A stretch of DNA of 9,086 nt from Muribaculaceae bacterium (GCA_017619255.1 JAFZSS010000015.1:1-9086); one strand, 5' to 3'. Counted from the first letter of the stretch, positions 1-6,947 are shown. The notes: a model not told the origin generated them from the letters alone. Numbers and translations are program-made.

Positions 1-98
1 ATCTTACTGCCTGTTGTACATCGTTTTAAACGATTTGGAATCGACGGGAACAACTATTACATTGTCCCTTGTTCTCTTGTACTACTCGTTGCTGCAAA

Positions 99-111
99 CA
101 TGTCAAAGAGC
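99..111 (-). promoter_or_regulatory. boxA-like antitermination element in a probable rRNA-operon leader
   Basis: Read leftward, this is GCTCTTTGACATG. It resembles the boxA elements (TGCTCTTTA-type) that load the Nus antitermination complex on rRNA transcripts. It lies about 30-40 nt downstream of the predicted start of a perfect leftward Bacteroidetes promoter and after a compact GC-rich hairpin, which is the usual order in an rRNA leader. The rRNA itself would lie left of position 1 and is not visible, so the assignment is an inference. A protein gene with a structured leader is the main alternative. Confidence 0.5.
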
Positions 112-121
112 TATTGTTTGA

Positions 122-137
122 CGCCACACCAGTGGCG
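122..137 (-). other. GC-rich leader hairpin
   Basis: CGCCAC (122-127) and GTGGCG (132-137) form a perfect 6-bp stem around a 4-base loop. On the leftward strand it falls within the first ~20 nt after the predicted transcription start (about position 141) and upstream of the boxA-like element. A stem at the very 5' end could protect or fold the leader RNA. It has no T-run after it on the leftward strand, so it is not a terminator. Confidence 0.5.
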
Positions 138-147
138 AAAAGCGGTG

Positions 148-178
148 CAAAGGTACTGCCATTTTTGAAACTGACAAA
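148..178 (-). promoter_or_regulatory. Bacteroidetes-type promoter, leftward
   Basis: On the minus strand a -33 TTTG (175-178) is followed after exactly 19 nt by TACCTTTG (148-155). This is a perfect match to the Bacteroidetes primary-sigma consensus TTTG-N19-TAnnTTTG. Transcription would start near 141 and run out of the left edge. No reading frame is visible between it and the edge, which fits an RNA operon leader. Positions 1-98 downstream contain only two further inverted repeats: ATCGTTT/AAACGAT at 20-34, and an imperfect GGGAACAA/TTGTCCC pair at 46-68. Confidence 0.75.
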
Positions 179-222
179 TTTTTCAGCAACTTTTTTTCAT
201 CGAAGTTATTAACAATCGCATA

Positions 223-262
223 GAAAAAAGTTTCAACCACCTGTATTACAGATAGTTGAAAC
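223..262 (-). terminator. Rho-independent terminator of the DUF1460 gene
   Basis: GTTTCAAC (230-237) pairs with GTTGAAAC (255-262). The loop contains a second small palindrome, CTGTATTACAG (241-251). Read leftward, the stem is followed at once by a T-run (complement of the A-run at 223-229). The hairpin sits about 60 bases past the stop codon of the leftward lipoprotein gene. The plus strand lacks a T-run, so the terminator acts on leftward transcription. It insulates that gene from the promoter at 148-178. Confidence 0.8.
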
Positions 263-323
263 CAAGAAAAATCTTATTCATTCTTTGAAAAAAACTAGAG
301 TTTTTCCCGAAAGCAGTAGGATG

Positions 324-1217
324 TTACGGCATGATGCGGAAAACTCTCACCCCGATATTGGTTTTGGAACGCTCAAGGAATTTGAACAGGGGCTTGCTCT
401 CGAGCATCACCTTGCCTCCCGACATCGAGGCATCAAGCAGATAGGGGTCTCCCTTGTCGTCAACAATAATGATACCATTGTGTGACACATCCAGTCCCTC
501 TATCTTGGTGACCAATGTGATGAAGTCACCCGAGCGCAAGGCAGCTTTTACTTCCTTGTCGTTGAGCCACGAGCGCTTCAGGTAAGGGAAACGGTGGTTG
601 CGCAACTCGTAGCGCTTGATCTTCTCGACCATTGCCGTGTCGTTCTTGAGTTGGCGGTAGCTATCGGTGTGGTGCGTCATGTAATCAATGTTCTTTACCA
701 TATAGTCAACATGGGGCAGGTCGGGGGTGACTTCAACCAGGTTGCCACGCAAATGGTTATCAATGATCCACTCGCTGATATAATGCAACCGACTGGAGTA
801 GTCACCCATCTCACCGCCACGGTAACGGATGTTCTCAATGTTGGCGGCAAAGTCACGCCATGAGTTTCGGTGCGCCATTGTCGCACGAGTCAAGGCATAG
901 AGCGTCTCAATAAAAGTCAAGCAGTCCAACTCATGAATGTTGATGGTGAGCAGTTCTTCATCACCCTCGAGGGTGTGGGCCACATAGGGAGTGCCCAGTA
1001 ATTGACGGGCGTAGAACTCGACCAGGGCATTGGCATCAGTCAAGCCACTCTCAAGGCCTTTTGCTAGCAACTGATTAATCACCGTTGTATCACTATCGCA
1101 ATGGAAGCGCATCTTTGAGATGGTCGCTGCCTGGGCTTCTTGCTGTGTGGCTTGCTGAGGTGCACACGCCACCAAGAGCAGAACCATCAAGTAGAACATT
1201 TTCTTCATCGTTGACAT
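324..1217 (-). CDS. DUF1460 family lipoprotein, predicted N-acetylmuramoyl-L-alanine amidase-like
   Basis: This 297-residue protein has a lipoprotein signal (hydrophobic stretch ending LLVAC, lipid-bearing Cys18), so it is probably anchored in an outer or inner membrane facing the periplasm. The rest matches the DUF1460 family, a papain/NlpC-like fold seen in Bacteroidetes and linked to peptidoglycan amide hydrolysis. The visible signature residues are HELDCLTF with presumed nucleophile Cys99, SRLHYISEW near 142-150, SHNGI with presumed catalytic His246, and LDAS at 261-264. Length is normal for the family. A second start (MKKMFY, ATG at 1206-1208) three codons in gives a more typical lipoprotein N-terminus and cannot be excluded. 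The gene has its own promoter and terminator and looks monocistronic. The fold and catalytic residues are family knowledge; the exact substrate is inferred. Confidence 0.9.
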   Translation of the reverse strand: MSTMKKMFYLMVLLLVACAPQQATQQEAQAATISKMRFHCDSDTTVINQLLAKGLESGLTDANALVEFYARQLLGTPYVAHTLEGDEELLTINIHELDCLTFIETLYALTRATMAHRNSWRDFAANIENIRYRGGEMGDYSSRLHYISEWIIDNHLRGNLVEVTPDLPHVDYMVKNIDYMTHHTDSYRQLKNDTAMVEKIKRYELRNHRFPYLKRSWLNDKEVKAALRSGDFITLVTKIEGLDVSHNGIIIVDDKGDPYLLDASMSGGKVMLESKPLFKFLERSKTNIGVRVFRIMP

Positions 1218-1236
1218 GTTTTATTGATTCAAAGCA

Positions 1237-1266
1237 CAAAAATACAAAAAAACTCAATCAAGCAAC
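1237..1266 (-). promoter_or_regulatory. Promoter of the DUF1460 gene
   Basis: On the minus strand TATTTTTG (1237-1244) matches the -7 consensus TAnnTTTG perfectly. GTTG (1263-1266) lies 18 nt upstream as a 3-of-4 match to the -33 element. Transcription would begin near 1230, giving a leader of only about 12 nt to the first ATG, or 21 nt to the alternative start at 1208. The leader is AT-rich with no Shine-Dalgarno sequence, as is usual in this phylum. Confidence 0.65.
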
Positions 1267-1345
1267 CTCTAACCATTGTTTTTTGGACAATACCCACTAT
1301 ATTTATTTATAATGTGGCATGACCAGGAATCACTCTATAATCCGA

Positions 1346-1378
1346 AAGACGGGCGACCCGTTTTGAGCCGCCCGTCTT
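1346..1378 (-). terminator. Terminator-like hairpin downstream of the amylase gene
   Basis: AAGACGGGCG (1346-1355) and CGCCCGTCTT (1369-1378) form a perfect 10-bp GC-rich stem around a 13-base loop, 27 bases past the amylase stop codon. Read leftward it is followed by TTTCGGATTA, a weak T-run, so termination may be less efficient than at a canonical site. No other gene lies between it and the DUF1460 promoter. Confidence 0.7.
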
Positions 1379-1405
1379 GATATCAGGACCTAATCAATGG
1401 ATAGA

Positions 1406-4400
1406 TTAATTGTTCAACAGATAGTTAATCAGTGTTGTCGCGTCGGTAATATCCACCAAGCCATCCTCGTTCATGTCAGCAGCAATCAAGTTGACACCAG
1501 TCGGATCGCTTGAGAGCAGGTAATTAATCAGAGTGGTCGCATCGGTAATATCCACATAACCGTCATCATTCACATCACCAAGTCGGTACGGAGCAACAGC
1601 CTCGTTCACGCTGATGAGGTAAAGCTCCCACTTGTCGCTAACGGGCGAATGCTCTGCATCATCGGGGCTGAAGCCGGCTCGCATATTGAGGCTGCCGTCA
1701 AGCGCCTTGACAATGCCAGTCAGCTCGTACTTGTAGTTCTCCTTGATTGAGCTCTCAGAATTGAAGGAAGACATATCCTCCCAATAACCCTGCTTGACCG
1801 TTGCGAAAAATGCGCCAGACAAGTTCTCGCTGTTGAGGTCGCCTTGACTCTTGGGAATAGCCATCACAAAGGTCGTATCATTGATCTGTTCACGGCAGAC
1901 GGCCAACTTGACATTAACATACTCCTGGGACTTGGGCTGCACCATGAAATACTCACCCTGCTCAACGAAATTAGCAGGCATGAAGGTATTTGGCGTGTAA
2001 GCTTCGGCCATCGTGCTGATGGGGGTTACACTCAATTCAATCGTCGGATTTTGGCGGTCGGTGAGTTTACCGATCACGGTCTGTCCCAGCAAGACACTGT
2101 TCTTGAGTGCCTGGGCCTCATCATCATTGGTTACGGGCTCTCTGAATATGAGCTGTGCCCAATTGCTCTGGTCATACTCCACATCAAGTGTTGAACTGGG
2201 CTGAGGCAACGAGTTCGTATTGTAACTGGGATTGATGGAATCACCATTATCGTCCTTCACCCACAGCCACTGGTTCTGGTCATTCAGCCAAATGCCCGAC
2301 AGGTCATTGGCAACAACATATTCCTTGCCCACTTCGCCCTTGCTGATGATATCGGCAAGCGACATCACATTGCCGTTGACGACGCCCACCAGTCCAGCAG
2401 CAGTATAGTAACCACCGTTGACGAAGTCAAAGTCTGAAGTCTGGGTTGCCTGGTTGCCATTGTCGCTGAAGATCACCTTAGACGGCATCGTGGTAACATT
2501 TCCATTGTAAACCCACCGGTAGATGAGGTTTCCGTTCGGAGCCACACCGACGGGCGACGCAAGCACCTCGCCAGGCCAGCTGCCACCAGTATAGATTGTC
2601 GTCTGATTAGTAATCCAGGCACAGGGATCAGCATAGTAGGCCGTGTTCTCGAAATAGCAGTAGAACACATCATCACCCATGCCCGTGGCACTCGACGGTA
2701 ATGCAGGCGAATCCTCGACTTCAACAGTGCTGTAACCCATACCGCCATCGTAATTGAAGTAGTGGTCGCCAGGAGCAAGTCCCCTGATGTCCTGGGTCTG
2801 TGCACCATAATTGTTGTGCAGAATGATGTTGAGTGACCCTGAGACATCTTGCGCGTAATGATACCAGCCCTGAGCGTTCTTTTCCGTCAATTGTGTGCCG
2901 GGCCAAGCCACAGGCACGACATCCTGGCCATCGATCTCTTCCCATGCATAGATATAGAGATCACTTTCGGCTGCGACATAGATATTAACCCTGTTCTCGC
3001 CAGCGCCAGTGACATAGTAGGTGCGGGCCACCTGATTGATGACACTGCCGTTCACGAGCACACCTGCCCTGAGGATATGGCTGCCTTCGGTATCAAATGT
3101 CACAGTGCCCTCATAGGTGGCCATGAGACGGCCATTGGTGGGCGAAGGCTCACTGCCATCAACGGTGTAAACAATCACCGCATTGCTGTTGCTGGCCGTA
3201 AGACGGGGCGAAATCTCATGGTCATATTCGCCGCTGGCCAAATCAATTGAAACAATGGGATTGTGAAGCGCCTTGGTATAGGTCGCAGTCACATCATTGG
3301 CCACGCCGTCGGCAAAGCTGTAGAACACATCACTGGTAACGCCATTGATGTCGGCAGTCTTGGTCGCGTCACCGCCATAGCTCAAGATCAGATTAATCCT
3401 GTCGGCATCGAGGGCGGCATGCAGCCAGGTCACGCCACCGATGATGATGCGGTTATCATAGTTGTATTGCCAGCCGGGGAAGTTGCTGGTGAGGCTGTTT
3501 CCACCATCATCAAAGGCATAAACCCAAGGCAAGTCACCGCCATCATACTTGACATAGACCATGATTCTGCCATTGTTGCCGCCACTGTCCATTACATACT
3601 CACGGGTCACGACGCTGTTGGGACGCACCTCACCATTGGCCAGCACACCCACTTTGAGGGTTGTGGTCTTATCGAAGGCAAGGTTCAAACCAGCGGTGTC
3701 GGCAATCTGCTTGCTGTAGGCATTGGGCATTCTGCCGTCAGTCGTATAGACCAGCACGGTGCCCTCACTCGAAGGCTTCACATTCACATTTACAGTTGAA
3801 CTGTAGTTACCACTGTTCTTGTCAATGACGGGATAGCCATAAACCAGATCCCGCTTGACATTGCTGTCCACCTGATCAGCCAGCGAGGCAGTGATGCTCA
3901 AGCGGCAAGTGCCCTGAGTGTTGCACCACACCTGGGAGAATCCGTCAGGAACTCCCGCATTGACAGCCTCATCACCCAACTGCAGATACAGTTCACCGTT
4001 CTCGCCCGTCACGCGCCAAGCAATACTGTAGGAGCCGATATCCTCGGGGACCCAAGCAGTACTCTCGTTAGTGATGCCTGCCGTGCGGCGTGCCTTGATG
4101 AAGAGCGTGATGAGGTCATGCCACTCTGGGTGCATGAAGTGAGGATAGAACAAGCACGGCGTACCCGGCATCGCCAGGATGAAACAGTTAGCCTCGACAA
4201 TCTGGTTATTGACGCGGTGCTGGTAGTTGCTGTTGCTGGCATCGGTGGGCAGGTCCTTAAAGGTGTCGTGGTTATCGATAAAAGTCACGGCATAGCGCTT
4301 GAATCGGTAATCCCAAATAAGACCGTCATTCTTCAGCAAACGGAAGCTATGGCCCGACAAGTCATTAAACGCCTGCCTGATCATCTCCTGCAAGGGGAAG

Positions 4401-5446
4401 TCAAACGCCGCGCTCTGGAAACCGCCCTCATTATAAACGCCCTTGATCCAGTCTTTGATATCACCGGCCGTGCCCCAGAACTCACCCACCGAGAAGGTGG
4501 GCCTCACCTGGGTGTTATAATACGCAAAATGCTTGGGCTCGAAGCCTCGCGCATAGTCATAACGGAAGCCTATGTAACCCAACTCGTCCTTGAGGTAGCG
4601 CAGATAGGTGAGCGTTTTCTGTTGTGTGGCTGGGTTATGGTGGTCAATATCTCGTGCCCACGGTCCCTTGCCGGCATCGCCGCCACAGTCATAATTACCG
4701 CTGCCCATGCCGCTCTCGTCATCACAACAGATGTCCAAACACTTGCCGTTCTCATCCCAGTCCCACTTAATGCTGTAGGTTTTACCTGTCGTGGGGCCAA
4801 TGACATCGATCTCATCAACAAAGTCGGCTGCATACTGCACACCTTCGTTCCATGTGCTCAGGCCTCCCTTGTGATTGGCAACCACATCCTCCATGGCTCC
4901 TGTTCCGGCGGCCTTGTAGGCACTGATGAGGTTGATGAGCTCGGTCTCAGTGCCGAAGTAACTCTTTGGCGCCCAGATCGTGCCGTTGACTTCATAGGTT
5001 TGGCCTCGTCCGTGGTCAAGGTAGAACACCGGCACAAAGCCCATGCAATCAGGGTTGTTGATTGTGTCACCATAATGAGTGCACACCCACGATCCATTGT
5101 GACCTGCTCTCCACGCCTCCCACTCAGTTGTGAAGACGCTCTGGTCGGAACAAACCGTTGCTCCACTCTGCGGAAGCCATAACAGGTCGATGAAGGGTGC
5201 GATGTTGTCCTTCTGGTTCAACAACTCAGCCCAAGTGGTGATAGGTACATACCACTGGTCATTTTCACCCCATCCGGCGCCATACATCGTTGCCATCGTC
5301 TTGCCTTGTTGTCCGTCGGCAGGACGGAAACTATCCCAGAAGAAACCCTGGAGGGCCACTCCTCCATAATCAGCCGGCCATCCTTGTGACATCAGGCTGA
5401 ACGGCGCCATCAGCGCCACAGTTAAAATCAGTAATAACTTTCTCAT
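1406..5446 (-). CDS. Secreted GH13 alpha-amylase with starch-binding modules and C-terminal dockerin-like repeats
   Basis: This 1346-residue protein hydrolyses internal alpha-1,4 bonds of starch. Residues 1-20 are a signal peptide (SLMS before Gln21) without a lipobox. The GH13 barrel spans about 25-470 and all four conserved regions are intact: DVVANH (187-192), GFRYDYARGF with nucleophile Asp297, SVGEFW with acid/base Glu322, and FIDNHD with transition-state Asp394. Region II and the preceding RDIDHHNP resemble plant-type (GH13_6-like) amylases. Next come two chitobiase C-terminal-like beta modules (about 545-618 and 738-812; TDGRMP and VDGSEPSP loops), alternating with three aromatic-rich modules resembling starch-binding CBM26 (about 626-725, 816-910, 924-1016). 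A region of about 1020-1285 is unassigned, possibly OB-like. The C-terminus (1290-1345) holds two dockerin type I/EF-hand repeats (DVNDDGYVDITD, DMNEDGLVDITD). There is no recognisable type IX secretion tail and no susC/susD neighbour. It has its own promoter and hairpin terminator. Catalytic assignment is firm; module boundaries are approximate. Confidence 0.95.
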   Translation of the reverse strand: MRKLLLILTVALMAPFSLMSQGWPADYGGVALQGFFWDSFRPADGQQGKTMATMYGAGWGENDQWYVPITTWAELLNQKDNIAPFIDLLWLPQSGATVCSDQSVFTTEWEAWRAGHNGSWVCTHYGDTINNPDCMGFVPVFYLDHGRGQTYEVNGTIWAPKSYFGTETELINLISAYKAAGTGAMEDVVANHKGGLSTWNEGVQYAADFVDEIDVIGPTTGKTYSIKWDWDENGKCLDICCDDESGMGSGNYDCGGDAGKGPWARDIDHHNPATQQKTLTYLRYLKDELGYIGFRYDYARGFEPKHFAYYNTQVRPTFSVGEFWGTAGDIKDWIKGVYNEGGFQSAAFDFPLQEMIRQAFNDLSGHSFRLLKNDGLIWDYRFKRYAVTFIDNHDTFKDLPTDASNSNYQHRVNNQIVEANCFILAMPGTPCLFYPHFMHPEWHDLITLFIKARRTAGITNESTAWVPEDIGSYSIAWRVTGENGELYLQLGDEAVNAGVPDGFSQVWCNTQGTCRLSITASLADQVDSNVKRDLVYGYPVIDKNSGNYSSTVNVNVKPSSEGTVLVYTTDGRMPNAYSKQIADTAGLNLAFDKTTTLKVGVLANGEVRPNSVVTREYVMDSGGNNGRIMVYVKYDGGDLPWVYAFDDGGNSLTSNFPGWQYNYDNRIIIGGVTWLHAALDADRINLILSYGGDATKTADINGVTSDVFYSFADGVANDVTATYTKALHNPIVSIDLASGEYDHEISPRLTASNSNAVIVYTVDGSEPSPTNGRLMATYEGTVTFDTEGSHILRAGVLVNGSVINQVARTYYVTGAGENRVNIYVAAESDLYIYAWEEIDGQDVVPVAWPGTQLTEKNAQGWYHYAQDVSGSLNIILHNNYGAQTQDIRGLAPGDHYFNYDGGMGYSTVEVEDSPALPSSATGMGDDVFYCYFENTAYYADPCAWITNQTTIYTGGSWPGEVLASPVGVAPNGNLIYRWVYNGNVTTMPSKVIFSDNGNQATQTSDFDFVNGGYYTAAGLVGVVNGNVMSLADIISKGEVGKEYVVANDLSGIWLNDQNQWLWVKDDNGDSINPSYNTNSLPQPSSTLDVEYDQSNWAQLIFREPVTNDDEAQALKNSVLLGQTVIGKLTDRQNPTIELSVTPISTMAEAYTPNTFMPANFVEQGEYFMVQPKSQEYVNVKLAVCREQINDTTFVMAIPKSQGDLNSENLSGAFFATVKQGYWEDMSSFNSESSIKENYKYELTGIVKALDGSLNMRAGFSPDDAEHSPVSDKWELYLISVNEAVAPYRLGDVNDDGYVDITDATTLINYLLSSDPTGVNLIAADMNEDGLVDITDATTLINYLLNN
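1415..1555 (-). repeat. Dockerin-type duplicated calcium-binding repeat (within the amylase gene)
   Basis: The 42-base segments at 1415-1456 and 1514-1555 both encode the same 14 residues, VDITDATTLINYLL. They differ at seven positions, all synonymous by my codon-by-codon reading. Each is preceded by an Asp-rich loop (DVNDDG or DMNEDG), so the pair forms the two F-hand calcium-loop/helix units of a type I dockerin. It ends two residues before the stop codon, as terminal dockerins usually do. Confidence 0.85.
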
Positions 5447-5482
5447 AATCCTTAGTCAGTTTAATAGTTGGTTTCACAATCG

Positions 5483-5513
5483 CAAATGTAGGAAAAAACT
5501 GATAATAATCAAA
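5483..5513 (-). promoter_or_regulatory. Amylase promoter, perfect Bacteroidetes consensus
   Basis: On the minus strand TTTG (5510-5513), 19 nt and TACATTTG (5483-5490) match the consensus exactly. The predicted start is near 5476, leaving a ~30-nt AT-rich leader before the ATG at 5444-5446. The 169-base gap to the divergent lipoprotein gene contains this site and a weaker rightward one. I see no obvious operator palindrome, so any starch-responsive control is not readable here. Confidence 0.8.
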
Positions 5514-5568
5514 TAAAGACGGAATTTTTTTAATAATTTATCAACAATCCGACAAATTAAACGAAACC

Positions 5569-5602
5569 TTTGTCAGCTTGTCTAAAAAAATACTTAATTT
5601 AG
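5569..5602 (+). promoter_or_regulatory. Possible rightward promoter of the lipoprotein/cytidylate kinase-like operon
   Basis: TTTG (5569-5572) is followed after 22 nt by TAATTTAG (5595-5602), a 5-of-6 match to TAnnTTTG. The spacing is slightly long. The predicted start, around 5609, would leave a leader of under 10 nt before the ATG at 5616. It is therefore either a near-leaderless start or a chance match in AT-rich sequence. Confidence 0.35.
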
Positions 5603-5615
5603 CAGGTTGAAAGAG

Positions 5616-6227
5616 ATGAAGAGATTGTTGATCACATTGACAATAGCCGTGCTGGTCGCTGGCTGCCTGTGGGCCAAGGATGACGAGGTCATCGTCACCC
5701 GCCAACTCACTACGGCCCAACGCAACTCTCTGCCCGACAAAACCAATGTCGTGGAGATGAAACGCCTATCATTTGACAAGAAAGCCGATGCGGATTTTAC
5801 CGACGCCATCCGTCAGGTGATGGACACCATTGCCCAAGAGGATTACCAGAACCGCACCTTCGTGTTGCTGTTGGAGCCCAAAACCAGCGGAGAGATAGCC
5901 ATTGGAGCCCGCAGCGACGACATCGTCACTCGCGGCAAGCAAGACGCCACCATCTACTATGGCACCATCGAGCGCGGGCGTTACCACTTCGTGGTGCTCA
6001 CCAGTAAGGAAAACACGGCATTGTTGGAAAAGACCTTCAAGCAACAGGGCAAGGTGAAGTTTGTGCAGGAGTTTGAGTTTGTGGACTTCCCCACCCCGCG
6101 CTACCCCACCAATGTGATTGCCCGTTGGAGTCCTGATAAGGCCCTTAAGTGGCTCACAGTCATCATCAACGACGACCCGAACAGGGACCGCGACTCTTTT
6201 GACACTCCCGCAAGGATGGAAGAATAA
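5616..6227 (+). CDS. Unrecognised small lipoprotein
   Basis: I do not recognise this 203-residue protein. It begins with a classic lipoprotein signal, MKRLLITLTIAVLVAGC, with a VAGC lipobox and lipidated Cys17, so it should be a membrane-anchored envelope protein. The mature part (about 187 residues) has no further cysteine or membrane segment. It appears to be mixed alpha/beta with hydrophobic strands at RTFVLLLEP, YHFVVLTS and LKWLTVIIND. The last ~20 residues are charged and probably disordered (DDPNRDRDSFDTP). I chose the ATG at 5616 over the in-frame TTG at 5607 because it gives a standard lipoprotein N-terminus. The gene lies 20 bases upstream of the cytidylate kinase-like gene on the same strand, so the two are probably co-transcribed. 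It diverges from the amylase. Function cannot be assigned from sequence alone. Confidence 0.8.
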   Translation: MKRLLITLTIAVLVAGCLWAKDDEVIVTRQLTTAQRNSLPDKTNVVEMKRLSFDKKADADFTDAIRQVMDTIAQEDYQNRTFVLLLEPKTSGEIAIGARSDDIVTRGKQDATIYYGTIERGRYHFVVLTSKENTALLEKTFKQQGKVKFVQEFEFVDFPTPRYPTNVIARWSPDKALKWLTVIINDDPNRDRDSFDTPARMEE

Positions 6228-6247
6228 CCCATAACACGATTAAGACG

Positions 6248-6892
6248 ATGAACGAGGACCTAAAAAACAACCGGAATTATGTGATAGCCATCGGACGCCA
6301 GTTTGGCTGCGGCGGCCGTGAAGTGGGACAGCGCGTGGCTCAGCTGCTGGACATCAACTACTTTGACAAGCAGTTGCTGCTCGAGGCCTCCAAGGCCAGC
6401 GGCATCAACGCCGAGATGTTTGAAGCCGCCGACGAGCGCACCCCCAAGTTCTTCCCTAGCCTGTGGCCCCTGAACCTGGCTATGGCAGGCTCAGCCTTTG
6501 TGGGCGAGACCCCGATGAGCGACGACAGCATCTACAATGCACAGTGCCAGGTGATGAAAGACCTGGTGGACCGCAAGTCCTGCGTTATCGTGGGCCGCAC
6601 CGCCGACTATGTGCTGCGCGACTATTGCCCCGTCATCAGCGTGTTCCTGCATGCCCCCATCGATGACCGCGTCAAGCGCATCATCGAGCGAGGCGACTGC
6701 GACACCCGCGAGGCCGCCGAGAAACGCGCCGACAAGGCTAATAAACTGCGCGCCGAGTACTACAACTTCTACACCGACAAACTGTGGGGCCATGCCGAGA
6801 GCTATGACCTGTGCATCGACTCCAGCCTGCTCGGCATCGAGGGCACCTCGCAACTCATCGTCGACTTCGTCAAGCGCCGCCTGACGGAATAA
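6248..6892 (+). CDS. Cytidylate kinase-like family protein
   Basis: This 214-residue cytosolic protein belongs to the cytidylate kinase-like family (Cytidylate_kin2 type), P-loop nucleotide kinases related to CMP kinase. The N-terminus has YVIAIGRQFGCGGREVG (11-27), the family's divergent phosphate-binding loop: the usual GxGKS lysine/serine pattern is replaced by GCGGRE. Later come CVIVGRTADYVLRD (112-125), FLHAPIDDRVKRI (133-145), and the lid/C-terminal pattern ADKANKLRAEYYNFYTDKLWG (161-181) followed by YDLCIDSS. Length fits the family. Because the P-loop departs from canonical CMP kinase and housekeeping Cmk is a separate gene in Bacteroidetes, the true phosphate acceptor is uncertain. 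It is the second gene of a probable two-gene operon and ends 23 bases before a strong terminator. Confidence 0.87.
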   Translation: MNEDLKNNRNYVIAIGRQFGCGGREVGQRVAQLLDINYFDKQLLLEASKASGINAEMFEAADERTPKFFPSLWPLNLAMAGSAFVGETPMSDDSIYNAQCQVMKDLVDRKSCVIVGRTADYVLRDYCPVISVFLHAPIDDRVKRIIERGDCDTREAAEKRADKANKLRAEYYNFYTDKLWGHAESYDLCIDSSLLGIEGTSQLIVDFVKRRLTE

Positions 6893-6915
6893 ACAACAAG
6901 AAATACAATAAACAT

Positions 6916-6943
6916 AAAACCGCTGGAAATCCTGGCGGTTTTT
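6916..6943 (+). terminator. Rho-independent terminator of the lipoprotein/cytidylate kinase-like operon
   Basis: AAAACCGC (6916-6923) pairs with GCGGTTTT (6935-6942) around an 11-base loop that can add G-U pairs. The run of five T (6939-6943) completes a canonical rightward terminator shortly after the stop codon. Confidence 0.88.
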
Positions 6944-6947
6944 CTTT

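Noticed and set aside
285..485. 66-residue plus-strand frame near the left end
   Set aside because: It mostly overlaps the DUF1460 coding region in antisense, has no -7 element before it and shows no recognisable product.
4118..5182. 354-residue plus-strand open frame opposite the amylase catalytic domain, and similar ones at 3263-3799, 2849-3250 and 1844-2194
   Set aside because: They lie antisense to a gene with intact catalytic motifs, show no recognisable domain and have no promoter. They arise from the codon bias of the true strand.
5607..5615. TTG start three codons upstream of the lipoprotein ATG
   Set aside because: The ATG at 5616 gives a standard MKRLL lipoprotein start, and TTG starts are rare in this phylum.
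6463..6884. Alternative plus- and minus-strand frames inside the cytidylate kinase-like gene, and likewise 7422-7730 and 7898-8248 in the NTPase-CYTH gene
   Set aside because: They are rich in Ala/Arg/Ser and lack domain motifs, as expected for out-of-frame readings of GC-rich codons.
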